Shown here one piece after another: positions 37,366-45,154 of a stretch of DNA of 64,000 bases. The position numbers and the translations under genes are program-made. The stretch comes from Gaiellales bacterium (lineage in GTDB: Bacteria > Actinomycetota > Thermoleophilia > RBG-16-64-13). The notes under the pieces were generated by a model. The model was not told the DNA's origin, did no database searches, and was given only the letters and a program-made list of their open reading frames with translations. The stretch's first letter is position 1. Every line of letters begins with the position of its first letter. The DNA is taken from the NCBI GenBank assembly GCA_012719395.1, contig JAAYAL010000008.1, forward strand, positions 58,050-122,049, written 5' to 3'.

Positions 37366-38431
37366 GGCGCTTCACTCCTCTCAGCCCCATGGCCAGTGCG
37401 CCCAAGGCCAAGGGGATGAGCCAGGTCAGAACGCGCCACATGATGAGGCTGGCCACCCGGATGTCCCCGGGGATCATCCGCCCGATGAGCTCCAGATAGC
37501 CCACTTCGGCCACGCCGGCCCCACCGGGCAGCGGGGACAAGGGCATGAGCACCTGCAACACCGCCTGCCCCACGGCAATAGGCACCAACCTTCCTCGGTA
37601 CCCCAGAGCAAGCAGGACCAGGGGAATGAGGGAGAACATGCAGACCCAGTACACAAGTTGCGCCGCGGTGACCTTGGCGAGCACTTCCCACCCCATCTGC
37701 CTGAACTCGCGCAGCGCATCAGCAAAAGAAGCCACGCGACGGCGGGCGGCCGCCGGCAGGAGGGACATACCCAGGGGACGGCGTACCCACAGCGTGCCGA
37801 TCACCCAGCCGACCAAGATCAGCCCCAGCACTCCCAGCAGGATCCACCTCTGCAGCGTGGTGATGGGCGAGCCGGCCACGGGGATGAAGGCCACCAGGGC
37901 GGCGAAGACCAAGACGGTGGTGTGGATCACGCCCTTGACCATCACCGTGGAGGTGGCCTGCGACACCGTGAGCCCCAGGGAGCGGAGAACCACCACTTGA
38001 TAGGGGATCTCGATGCCACCGAAGGAGGTGGCTCCGCCCACCAAATGGGCCTCGAAGGCCACCCCCACCACCCGCCACCACGGCACGTCCGGGCGGATGA
38101 TCCGGGTCAGTATCAGAAGCGACCACGCATCGGCGATGAGCATGACGGCCAACGCCACGAGCGCCAGCACCAGGAACCCCGGCGCCTGGGTGGCAGTCAC
38201 CGCGGTCTCTACGTCGTCATCAACATGTGGGTTGAAGAGCAGGATGACCGCCACACCGGCAGCCAATCCCAGGATCATGCTGACCGCCATGCGCTTCCAG
38301 TGCAGCGAGACGCCCTTGCGGCCTTCGGCCGCCCGGGACTCCGGCGCTGCGGGGACTTGGGCGCCAACCGTCCCGTCGTGGCAGGCCACTCCGGGATCCA
38401 CGCCCACTCTGGCTTCGTTCTCTGGGCCCAC
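37358..38431 (-). CDS. UPF0104/AglD-like integral membrane protein
   Basis: 357 aa. After about 45 disordered residues come eight or so membrane helices; FEAHLVGGATSFGGIEIPYQVVVLRSLGL and MPLSPLPGGAGVAEVGYLELIG are the signatures of the lysylphosphatidylglycerol-synthase transmembrane-domain family. These proteins act as flippases or as glycolipid partners. One base separates it from the PimB-like gene, and it overlaps the PlsY-like gene by 8 bp. The true start may be inside the N-terminal tail. Confidence 0.75.
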   Translation of the reverse strand: MGPENEARVGVDPGVACHDGTVGAQVPAAPESRAAEGRKGVSLHWKRMAVSMILGLAAGVAVILLFNPHVDDDVETAVTATQAPGFLVLALVALAVMLIADAWSLLILTRIIRPDVPWWRVVGVAFEAHLVGGATSFGGIEIPYQVVVLRSLGLTVSQATSTVMVKGVIHTTVLVFAALVAFIPVAGSPITTLQRWILLGVLGLILVGWVIGTLWVRRPLGMSLLPAAARRRVASFADALREFRQMGWEVLAKVTAAQLVYWVCMFSLIPLVLLALGYRGRLVPIAVGQAVLQVLMPLSPLPGGAGVAEVGYLELIGRMIPGDIRVASLIMWRVLTWLIPLALGALAMGLRGVKRHE

Positions 38432-38432
38432 G

Positions 38433-39650
38433 CTACGCCTCTCTGCCGGTCCCGACGGGCGCCGCTGGCCGGGCCGCCGCCTCGGCCAAGAGCAACCGAT
38501 AGCGCCGGCCTACCGCCTCGGGGTCATGCCGCTCCAGCCCCAAGCGGCGGCCGGCCAGCCCCAATTCCGCCCGCCGCGCCTCCCCCGCCCGCAGCAACCG
38601 CTCCAGACCGGCCGTCACTTCGTCCACGCTCGCTCCATCCACCACGATACCGGTGTCGCCCGTCTTCGCCGCCTCCACTGAGCCCCCGGAACGACCGGCC
38701 AACACCGGCAACCCACACAGTGCCGCCTCCACGAACACTATGCCGAACCCTTCCACCTCCAGCCCTCCCCACCGCGACCGGCAGGGTGAGGCAAAGATGT
38801 CTGCCGCCTCCAACCACTGCGCCATTTCCGGCGCGGACAAGCTCCCCAGCAGGCGCACGCGTTCCCCTATGCCCAGCTCGCCGGCCCTCTTCTGCAGATG
38901 ATAGGAGAGCCGGCCACCGCCCACCAGCGCCACCTCCAGATCCGGCCACTTGGTCGCCAGACGGCCTACCGCCTCCACCAGGTGGTCCTGCCCCTTGCGA
39001 GGCACCAACCGGCCCACGCACAGGACGAGGGTGCCTGTCACTCCCAGCCGGCGGCGCGCCTGCGCGCGCGCCGCCCCACTGGTGAGAGGGAAGCGGTCCA
39101 CATCCATGGCAGGCCGCACGGTGTGCGCCGGCACGCGGGCGCCCAGAAGCCTCTGCGCGGCCGCCGTGGTGTAGTCGCTCACGGTGATCAGCAGGCGGGC
39201 GTTGCCCAGCACGTACCGCAGCAACTGCCCGCCCACCGGCCAGGTGGCGGGAAGGGTGAGCTCCGCGCCGCCCAGCATGACCACGTAAGGAAGACCCCTC
39301 CGCCGGGCCAGCGCGGGACCCAGGAGACCGGCCGGTAGAGGGTGCCCCAACTGCACCAGCTCGGCGTCATGCTCGGCGGCCAGGTCCTCGGCAACCCGCA
39401 GGTTGCGCGGCGTGGGCCAAACCACCGACTCTCTGGTGCGCACCACGCGGTAGGGATGAGTGGCATCGAAGGCCGCAGCCCGGGGATGAGCCGGCGCCAT
39501 GATCACCACGTCCTCCGGCCGCAGGGTTCGTACCAAGCCCCAGTAGTAGGACTGGAACCCCCCCACGCGGGGTGGGAAATCGTTGGTGATGAAGAGGAGA
39601 CGAGGAGCCGCGTCCCGCGCGGCCGGCTGCTCAGACAGAGGAGGCGTCAC
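38433..39650 (-). CDS. PimB-like glycosyltransferase (GT4)
   Basis: 405 aa. LLFITNDFPPRVGGFQSYYWGLV matches the N-terminus of actinobacterial PimB' enzymes (TNDFPPR.GG.Q.Y). LCVGRLVPRKGQDHLVEAV is the GT-B nucleotide-binding strand, and EGFGIVFVEAALCGLPVLAGRSGG holds the EX7E motif. PimB' adds the second mannose to phosphatidylinositol mannoside. Paired with a PimA-like enzyme four genes on, it suggests two sequential glycosylations of a membrane lipid. Confidence 0.82.
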   Translation of the reverse strand: MTPPLSEQPAARDAAPRLLFITNDFPPRVGGFQSYYWGLVRTLRPEDVVIMAPAHPRAAAFDATHPYRVVRTRESVVWPTPRNLRVAEDLAAEHDAELVQLGHPLPAGLLGPALARRRGLPYVVMLGGAELTLPATWPVGGQLLRYVLGNARLLITVSDYTTAAAQRLLGARVPAHTVRPAMDVDRFPLTSGAARAQARRRLGVTGTLVLCVGRLVPRKGQDHLVEAVGRLATKWPDLEVALVGGGRLSYHLQKRAGELGIGERVRLLGSLSAPEMAQWLEAADIFASPCRSRWGGLEVEGFGIVFVEAALCGLPVLAGRSGGSVEAAKTGDTGIVVDGASVDEVTAGLERLLRAGEARRAELGLAGRRLGLERHDPEAVGRRYRLLLAEAAARPAAPVGTGREA

Positions 39651-39661
39651 GGCGACCGCGG

Positions 39662-40876
39662 CTAGGCCTCGTCATCCATGACACCCACCTTCTCCGCCGC
39701 CTTGCGCGCCTCATTGTCGCGCAGGAAGTCCTGGTAGATGTACATCAGTTCCTTGTCGAACAGCGCCCGCTTGAGTTCCACGGCCATCTGGCGGGCACGG
39801 GAGAGGATGTCGTCCGCCTCCACGTCCGTCAGATCAATGCCGAACTCCTGGAACTTGTGCTGGATGGTCCGGCTCCCCGAGTGCTTGCCCACCACCAACT
39901 GCCGCGTCAAGCCCACCTCGTCCGGGCTGAACACCTCGTACGTCAGGGGGTTCTTGAGCACGCCGTCGGCGTGGATGCCGGACTCGTGCGCGAAGACGTT
40001 GTCACCCACGATGGCCTTCCAAACGGGGATGGCCCGGCTGGACGCACGCGCCACATACTCCGAAACCTCGCGGAAGCGAGAGGTGGCAAAGCCCAGATCG
40101 GTGGACTCCAAATGCTTGAGTGCCATCACGATCTCTTCCAAGGGGGGGTTGCCGGTCCGCTCGCCCAGTCCATTGACCGACACCGTCACATACCGCGCCC
40201 CCGCCCGGATCCCTGCCAAGGCGTTGGCCGTGGCCATGCCGAAATCGTTGTGGCAGTGGATCTCCACATCCGTATCCGCCGTCTCCAGCAGGATCTGCAC
40301 CCGCTGGAAGGCAGTGAAGGGATTCAGCACCGAAAGCGTGTCGCAAAAGCGAAAGCGCTCGGCCCCCAGTTCCCTGGCGGTCACCGCGGCGCTCAGCAGC
40401 ACATCGGTGCGGGTACGCGAGGCATCCTCAGCCGCGAAGATGAAAGGCAGACCACCATCCTGGGCGGCCGCAGCCGCCTGCTCCACGTTGGCCGTGATCC
40501 CGCGCACGCCCTCAGCAAAACGGGAGGGCGGGATGCCGGAGAAGCTGGCCCAGATGACCACCGCGTCCACGCCGCAGGCGGCCGCCAAACGCACATCCGC
40601 CGGATTGGCCCGGCAGTAGGCCAAGACCCGCGGCCCCAGCTTGAGCCCGCTTATCTGGGTGATGGCCTCCCGTTCCTCCGGGCAGAGGCACGGCGTCCCC
40701 ACTTCTATCTCCCTGACGCCTACCTCCGCCAGCAGGCGGGCGATGCGCACCTTCTCCTGCGTGGCGAAAACCACACCGGCGTTCTGCTCCCCATCGCGCA
40801 GAGTGGAATCCACCAGGCATACCGGGTGGCGGGCTACCTGGAAGCGCGACTCGAAGGGTTGCGCCCTACCGGCCAT
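39662..40876 (-). CDS. Homocitrate-synthase-family enzyme 1 (homocitrate, citramalate or Re-citrate synthase)
   Basis: 404 aa. VDSTLRDGEQNAGVVFA is the catalytic/metal signature of NifV-type enzymes, with IHCHNDFGMATANALAG (metal His), NGLGERTGN and an intact HESGIHADG. The LeuA C-terminal regulatory domain is absent. It condenses acetyl-CoA with a 2-oxo acid; which one cannot be told by eye. The ATG lies within the end of the preceding paralogue (11-bp overlap) with GGAGG nine nt upstream. Neighbouring IDH makes a citrate-forming (Re-citrate synthase) role attractive; homocitrate for lysine or nitrogenase cofactor is the alternative. Confidence 0.8.
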   Translation of the reverse strand: MAGRAQPFESRFQVARHPVCLVDSTLRDGEQNAGVVFATQEKVRIARLLAEVGVREIEVGTPCLCPEEREAITQISGLKLGPRVLAYCRANPADVRLAAACGVDAVVIWASFSGIPPSRFAEGVRGITANVEQAAAAAQDGGLPFIFAAEDASRTRTDVLLSAAVTARELGAERFRFCDTLSVLNPFTAFQRVQILLETADTDVEIHCHNDFGMATANALAGIRAGARYVTVSVNGLGERTGNPPLEEIVMALKHLESTDLGFATSRFREVSEYVARASSRAIPVWKAIVGDNVFAHESGIHADGVLKNPLTYEVFSPDEVGLTRQLVVGKHSGSRTIQHKFQEFGIDLTDVEADDILSRARQMAVELKRALFDKELMYIYQDFLRDNEARKAAEKVGVMDDEA

Positions 40877-42164
40877 GGTCAGATTCCTCCGCCCCCTCCA
40901 GTTCTATGGCAACCGCAAGGGCCTCCGGCGCCTGGGCGACGGCACGGTCCAGCATGTCCGGCCCCACGGCGGCCGTCTCCGCCGCCTCTTCCGCCACCGA
41001 GGCCTTCTCCGCCTGGTAGAAGTCCAGCAGTTCCTCGTCGACCAGCGCCCTCTTGAGCCCCACGCTCTTGGAGCGGATGCGGATGACAAAGGCGGCCGCT
41101 TCCTGGTCCGACATGGTGATGCCGTGCTCAGCCAGCTTCATCTTCAGAGAGTCCACCCCCGAGTACTTGCCAAGGACGAAACGTCGCGTCAGCCCCACGG
41201 CTTCCGGCGGGAAGACCTCGTAGTTGGCCGGATCCTCTATCACGCCCGACGCGCGGGCCGAGCTCTCATAGACGAAGAGGTTGGCGCCCACGATGGGCTT
41301 CCAGGTAGGGATGGGCCGTCCGGAGGCATGCGCCACGTACTCGGAGAGCTCCCGGAACTTGGCCGTGTTCAACGGCAGCTTTACGCCCTCCACAAAGTTC
41401 AGGGCCATGACCACCTCTTCCAGCGCGGCGTTGCCCGCCCGCTCTCCCAGTCCGTTCACGGTGGTGTTGACGAAGCGCGCTCCCGCCTTCATGCCGGCCA
41501 GAGCGTTCGCGGTGGCCATGCCGAAGTCGTTGTGGGTGTGCATCTCCACGTCCATGCCGGTCACGTCAATGATGGTCTTGATCTTCATGAAGGTGTTGAA
41601 CGGATCCATAATGCCCAGCGTGTCACAGAAGCGCAGCCGGTCCGCGCCCGCATCTCGGGCCGTGCGGGCAAAGGTGAGCAGGAACTCCATGTCCGAGCGC
41701 GAGGCGTCCTCGGCGTTGACCGATACGTAGAGGTTGTGGGCCTTGGCGAACTCCACCGCCTGCTTGATGCTTTCCAGCACCCATTGGCGGTTGGAGCGCA
41801 GCTTGTGCTCGATGTGGATATCGGATGACGACATGGACACCGCCACGGCGTCCACCCCGCAGTCCAGCGATGCCCTGATATCGGAGACCACCGCCCGGTT
41901 CCAGGCCAGGATACTGCAGTTCAGCCCCATGCCGGCAATGCGGGACACCGCCTCTTTCTCCGCGCCACCCATGGTGGGAATCCCCGCCTCGATCTGGTAG
42001 ACGCCCACCTCATCCAGCAGCTTGGCGATGCGTACCTTCTCCTCGTTGGCAAAGACCACCCCGGCCGTCTGCTCACCGTCCCGCAGCGTGGTGTCATCGA
42101 TGTCCACGCGTATGGGGCCAGACGCGGCGTGACGGGGGATGTACTGCGAGAAGTGCTCCTGCAT
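40866..42164 (-). CDS. Homocitrate-synthase-family enzyme 2, variant motif
   Basis: 432 aa from the ATG at 42164 (GGGAG five nt upstream; GTG at 42176 possible). DDTTLRDGEQTAGVVFA, MHTHNDFGMATANALAG and NGLGERAGN are intact, so the TIM-barrel metal site is kept. The HESGIHADG segment of its neighbour is replaced here by YESSARASG: both His and the Asp are lost. A 35-residue Ala/Glu-rich tail follows the core. It overlaps paralogue 1 by 11 bp and starts 31 bp after the ABC ATPase gene. The two could form a heteromer or catalyse different reactions. Confidence 0.78.
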   Translation of the reverse strand: MQEHFSQYIPRHAASGPIRVDIDDTTLRDGEQTAGVVFANEEKVRIAKLLDEVGVYQIEAGIPTMGGAEKEAVSRIAGMGLNCSILAWNRAVVSDIRASLDCGVDAVAVSMSSSDIHIEHKLRSNRQWVLESIKQAVEFAKAHNLYVSVNAEDASRSDMEFLLTFARTARDAGADRLRFCDTLGIMDPFNTFMKIKTIIDVTGMDVEMHTHNDFGMATANALAGMKAGARFVNTTVNGLGERAGNAALEEVVMALNFVEGVKLPLNTAKFRELSEYVAHASGRPIPTWKPIVGANLFVYESSARASGVIEDPANYEVFPPEAVGLTRRFVLGKYSGVDSLKMKLAEHGITMSDQEAAAFVIRIRSKSVGLKRALVDEELLDFYQAEKASVAEEAAETAAVGPDMLDRAVAQAPEALAVAIELEGAEESDHGR

Positions 42165-42195
42165 GAAGTCTCCCACGGAAGCTCGAGGCAGAGAG

Positions 42196-42900
42196 TCAGT
42201 CTACCACGGCCTGTTGCATGACCGAGGCCACCCAGTTGAGGAGGAGAGCGCCCCGATCCACCAGGTCGAGCTCCCGCGCTCGGCCCCCCCGCTCCAGCAC
42301 AAGGATGCGGTCGGCCAAACCCAGGGCCTCCGGCAACTCGTGGGTGACGTAGGCTACGGTCACGCCCTCCTCGCGGATGAGACGCTTGATCTGAGCCAAC
42401 AGTGCGCTCTTGAGCTCCCGGTCAAGCCCGCTCAGCGGCTCATCCATGAGAAGTATGTCCGGGTGGTGTGCGAAGGCACGCCCCAATGAGACCCGCTGCA
42501 TCATCCCCCCGCTCAATCCAGCGGGGTAGTAGTGTCCGAACCCCTGCAGGTCCAGCCTTTCCATCCACTCCTCCGCCTCGCGGTTCGCGGCCTTCTTGGA
42601 CTCGCCCCGCGCGCGCACCACCAAGGCGATGTTCTCCCGCGCCGTCACCCAGGGCAGCAACCTGGGCTCCTGGAACACGAAGGCCACCCGAGGCCGACCC
42701 TCCATGAGCACCCGGCCGCCATCCGGTGTGGCCAGACCGGCGATGAGCCGAAGCACCGTGGTCTTCCCCGAACCCGATGGGCCTACGAATGACACCACCT
42801 GACCCGCCTCCACGCTGAAGCTGAGCTGCCGCAGCACGGACAGCTCGCCAAACGACTTGTCCACCGCCTGGAACTCGATGACAGGCACCCCTTCCCCCAC
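42196..42900 (-). CDS. ABC transporter ATPase (SsuB/TauB type)
   Basis: 234 aa. Walker A GPSGSGKTT, Q-loop VFQEPRLLPW, signature LSGGMMQRVSLGRAF, Walker B ILLMDEPLSGLD and switch VTHELPEAL are all intact. The closest architectures serve nitrate/sulfonate/taurine-type importers. Sixteen bp separate it from the permease gene. It should be the energising subunit for the permease and lipoprotein encoded just upstream. Confidence 0.92.
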   Translation of the reverse strand: MGEGVPVIEFQAVDKSFGELSVLRQLSFSVEAGQVVSFVGPSGSGKTTVLRLIAGLATPDGGRVLMEGRPRVAFVFQEPRLLPWVTARENIALVVRARGESKKAANREAEEWMERLDLQGFGHYYPAGLSGGMMQRVSLGRAFAHHPDILLMDEPLSGLDRELKSALLAQIKRLIREEGVTVAYVTHELPEALGLADRILVLERGGRARELDLVDRGALLLNWVASVMQQAVVD

Positions 42901-42916
42901 GTTCCAGTCCCCCCGC

Positions 42917-43681
42917 CTAGTGCCGTTTCCAGCGCAGCACCCAGGCCCGCACGGGACGCAGGACGGCGAACTCGAGCAGCGCCATGAGCGCCAAGGCCAC
43001 CAGCACCCAGGCGAAGACTTGAGGGGTGTCCAGGTAGCTCATGGCCCGGGCGAAGCTGTGGCCCACCCCGTCCTGCGCCCCCAGTACCTCACCCAGCACC
43101 ACACCTCGGACCCCTGTTCCCGCCGCCAGAGTGAGGGCGGCTATCACCGGCGACCCAATCCCGGGGAGGTAGACATGGGTCAGCATCAACCCCCGCGGCA
43201 CTCCGTACACTCGGCCCATCTCCACCAACCGCGCATCAAGCACCCGTACCCCTTCCACCGTATTGACGTAGATCACAGGGGTGACGATGGCGGTCACCAG
43301 GAAGATCACGGCGCGATCGCCCAAGCCGAACCACAGCATGGCCAGCACCGCTATCACGACGGCGGGCAACGTCATCCACACCCAGCGCACCGGCTCCAGC
43401 ACGGCGCGTACCCGGGGAAGGATGCCGGCCAGCAATCCCAGCGACAGCCCAAGGGCTGCGCCCAGCACCAGACTCACCAGCAGCCGGCGGAGCGTCACCA
43501 GCAGCTGCTTCCACAACTCACCCTCGGCCACAAGGCGACCCAGCTCGGCCATCGTGGCCCCGGGCGAGGCCACGATGGCCGAGCTGACCGCCATGGACAC
43601 CAGCTGCCAGCCCAGCAGCAAAACCACCGAACCGATCAGGCCGTGGAGCAGCTTTCCCTTCCGGGAGACAGGAGATTTCAC
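42917..43681 (-). CDS. ABC transporter permease (SsuC/TauC type)
   Basis: 254 aa with six membrane helices. LGEVLGAQDGVGHSFARAMSYLDT is the EAA-loop region that docks the ATPase. Short N-terminal cytosolic tail. Nineteen bp after the binding-protein gene. Confidence 0.9.
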   Translation of the reverse strand: MKSPVSRKGKLLHGLIGSVVLLLGWQLVSMAVSSAIVASPGATMAELGRLVAEGELWKQLLVTLRRLLVSLVLGAALGLSLGLLAGILPRVRAVLEPVRWVWMTLPAVVIAVLAMLWFGLGDRAVIFLVTAIVTPVIYVNTVEGVRVLDARLVEMGRVYGVPRGLMLTHVYLPGIGSPVIAALTLAAGTGVRGVVLGEVLGAQDGVGHSFARAMSYLDTPQVFAWVLVALALMALLEFAVLRPVRAWVLRWKRH

Positions 43682-43700
43682 CTAGCCCTCGGCTTGACCC

Positions 43701-44762
43701 TTAGATCGCTCCATAGTAGAAGCCATCATCAGGCTGCTTGCCCCCGATCACATCCGGGGACAGCTCACCCAGCGTGCCGAAGAACGCCTCGATGTCCGGG
43801 CGCGCCTCTTCCGCATCCACGTACTCCCAGGTGATGTTCTTGAGAGAGGCGGTCAGTATGGCCGCTTTTAGGCCCAACTGCGGCAGCTTCTCCTCCACCA
43901 GCTTCCCGGCCTCTTCCGGGTTGGCCAGCATCCACTCCACCGCCGCCGCGTACTGCTTCCGGTACTCGGCAATAACCTCCGGCTTGTCCAGCACGCGCGC
44001 CGTGGCCGCCGTGCCGGCGATGGGTGTGCGTGCGGCCTGGGCACCGAAGGCAGTCTCCCACCTACCATCAAATGAAAAGCTCCGGTAGAGGTTGATACCC
44101 TTGTCTTTGGACTGCAGCAGCACGGAGGTGGCCAGCGCCTCGCTCAGCACCGCGTTCTGCACCTGGCCTGACAGCAGTAGCTGTGCCGCCTGGGTGGGAT
44201 CAGCCGCGTAGCGCAGATCGAAACCCGTAGTCGGATCCAGCCCTTCCTTTGCGGCCAAGGCCTGGAACATCAGGTCGGGAACGCTGCCCTGGAACGACAC
44301 CGTGATGGACTGACCCTTGATATCGGCGAAGGAGGACACGCCCTCCTGCGTGCTGATGAGGTAGGTGATGTTCCACACGCCGATATCCAGCAGTTGGATG
44401 CCAAGGCCCTTGTTGTAGAAGACGGCCGCATTGTTCGAGGGCATGGTTACAAACTCCGCCCGGTTGCCGGCCACCAAGGCACGCAGCTGCTCCGTGTTCT
44501 CCCAGGTTATGACCTCCACGCTGTTCGCCACCGCGTCCAACTTGTTCTCCGCCGCCAGGTAGGCGGCCGGCACTGCCATGGGGCCGGGAGGCACCACCAG
44601 CGTCAGCTTCTCCACCTTGGCAACCGGCGCAGTGCTGGTGGTGGGCTCCGTGGTGGTAGTGGTTTCCGAACCACACGCGGCCACCAGGAAGGGCAGCGCC
44701 AGGAGGAGAACCGGCAACGCCGGCTTCAGAAACCGCTGCCGGAGGAGCGAACGGAACCTCAT
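43701..44762 (-). CDS. ABC substrate-binding lipoprotein (NMT1/SsuA-like)
   Basis: 353 aa. Lipobox VAAC with a Thr-rich linker after the Cys, then an NMT1/SsuA-type periplasmic-binding fold (VPPGPMAVPAAYLAAENKL, VTMPSNNAAVFYNKG, DIKGQSITVSFQGSVPDLMF). The ligand is not predictable; relatives bind sulfonates, thiamine precursors and other small organics. Its ATG overlaps the stop of the TM1266-like gene (ATGA), so it is translationally tied to that protein. Confidence 0.87.
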   Translation of the reverse strand: MRFRSLLRQRFLKPALPVLLLALPFLVAACGSETTTTTEPTTSTAPVAKVEKLTLVVPPGPMAVPAAYLAAENKLDAVANSVEVITWENTEQLRALVAGNRAEFVTMPSNNAAVFYNKGLGIQLLDIGVWNITYLISTQEGVSSFADIKGQSITVSFQGSVPDLMFQALAAKEGLDPTTGFDLRYAADPTQAAQLLLSGQVQNAVLSEALATSVLLQSKDKGINLYRSFSFDGRWETAFGAQAARTPIAGTAATARVLDKPEVIAEYRKQYAAAVEWMLANPEEAGKLVEEKLPQLGLKAAILTASLKNITWEYVDAEEARPDIEAFFGTLGELSPDVIGGKQPDDGFYYGAI

Positions 44763-45016
44763 ATGTCGAACTCCAGCCGCTGGCATTGCACGCCTTCCAC
44801 GGCCGTCAACTTGGTCTGGCAGGCATCGATGTCCTCCGGGGCGCCCACCATGTCCAGCAGTACCACGCCGCTGGGCGCACAGTACTCACCCGCCACCTCA
44901 TGCATGCCCAGGCGGGTGCGGATGTTGCAGCCGTACTCGGTGAGTACCTGCTGCACGGCAGGTACTTCCTTCGCTCGGGAGGAGATGCACACACCCAATA
45001 CGACTCTCTTGGCCAT
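44759..45016 (-). CDS. TM1266-like putative [FeFe]-hydrogenase system regulator
   Basis: 85 aa from the ATG at 45016 (AAGGAGG six nt upstream). RVVLGVCISSRAKEVPAVQQVL, YGCNIRTRLGMHEV and VVLLDMVGAPEDIDACQTKL follow the small ACT/ferredoxin-like fold of the family annotated as iron-only hydrogenase system regulator. No DNA-binding helix is present, so a regulatory role rests on family naming. It follows hydA by 138 bp across a strong hairpin and overlaps the ABC binding-protein gene by 4 bp. Confidence 0.65.
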   Translation of the reverse strand: MAKRVVLGVCISSRAKEVPAVQQVLTEYGCNIRTRLGMHEVAGEYCAPSGVVLLDMVGAPEDIDACQTKLTAVEGVQCQRLEFDI

Positions 45017-45085
45017 CGCGTCCCTCCTTCTCGTGGTGTGCCTTCTCCAAACAGGTCGCACCCCACGCTCATCCTGCGGAAAGCT

Positions 45086-45113
45086 GCGACGCCCGCCCTC
45101 CGGCGGGCGTCGC
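45086..45113 (-). terminator. 12-bp hairpin after hydA
   Basis: GCGACGCCCGCC, loop CTCC, GGCGGGCGTCGC, 41 bp beyond the hydA stop and ahead of the TM1266-like gene. On the minus strand it is followed by AGCTTTCC, a weak T tract. It probably attenuates rather than fully separates the two units. Confidence 0.65.
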
Positions 45114-45154
45114 CCACAGAATCGTGCCGTCTCCGTCGACGGCAACACCAGCGC

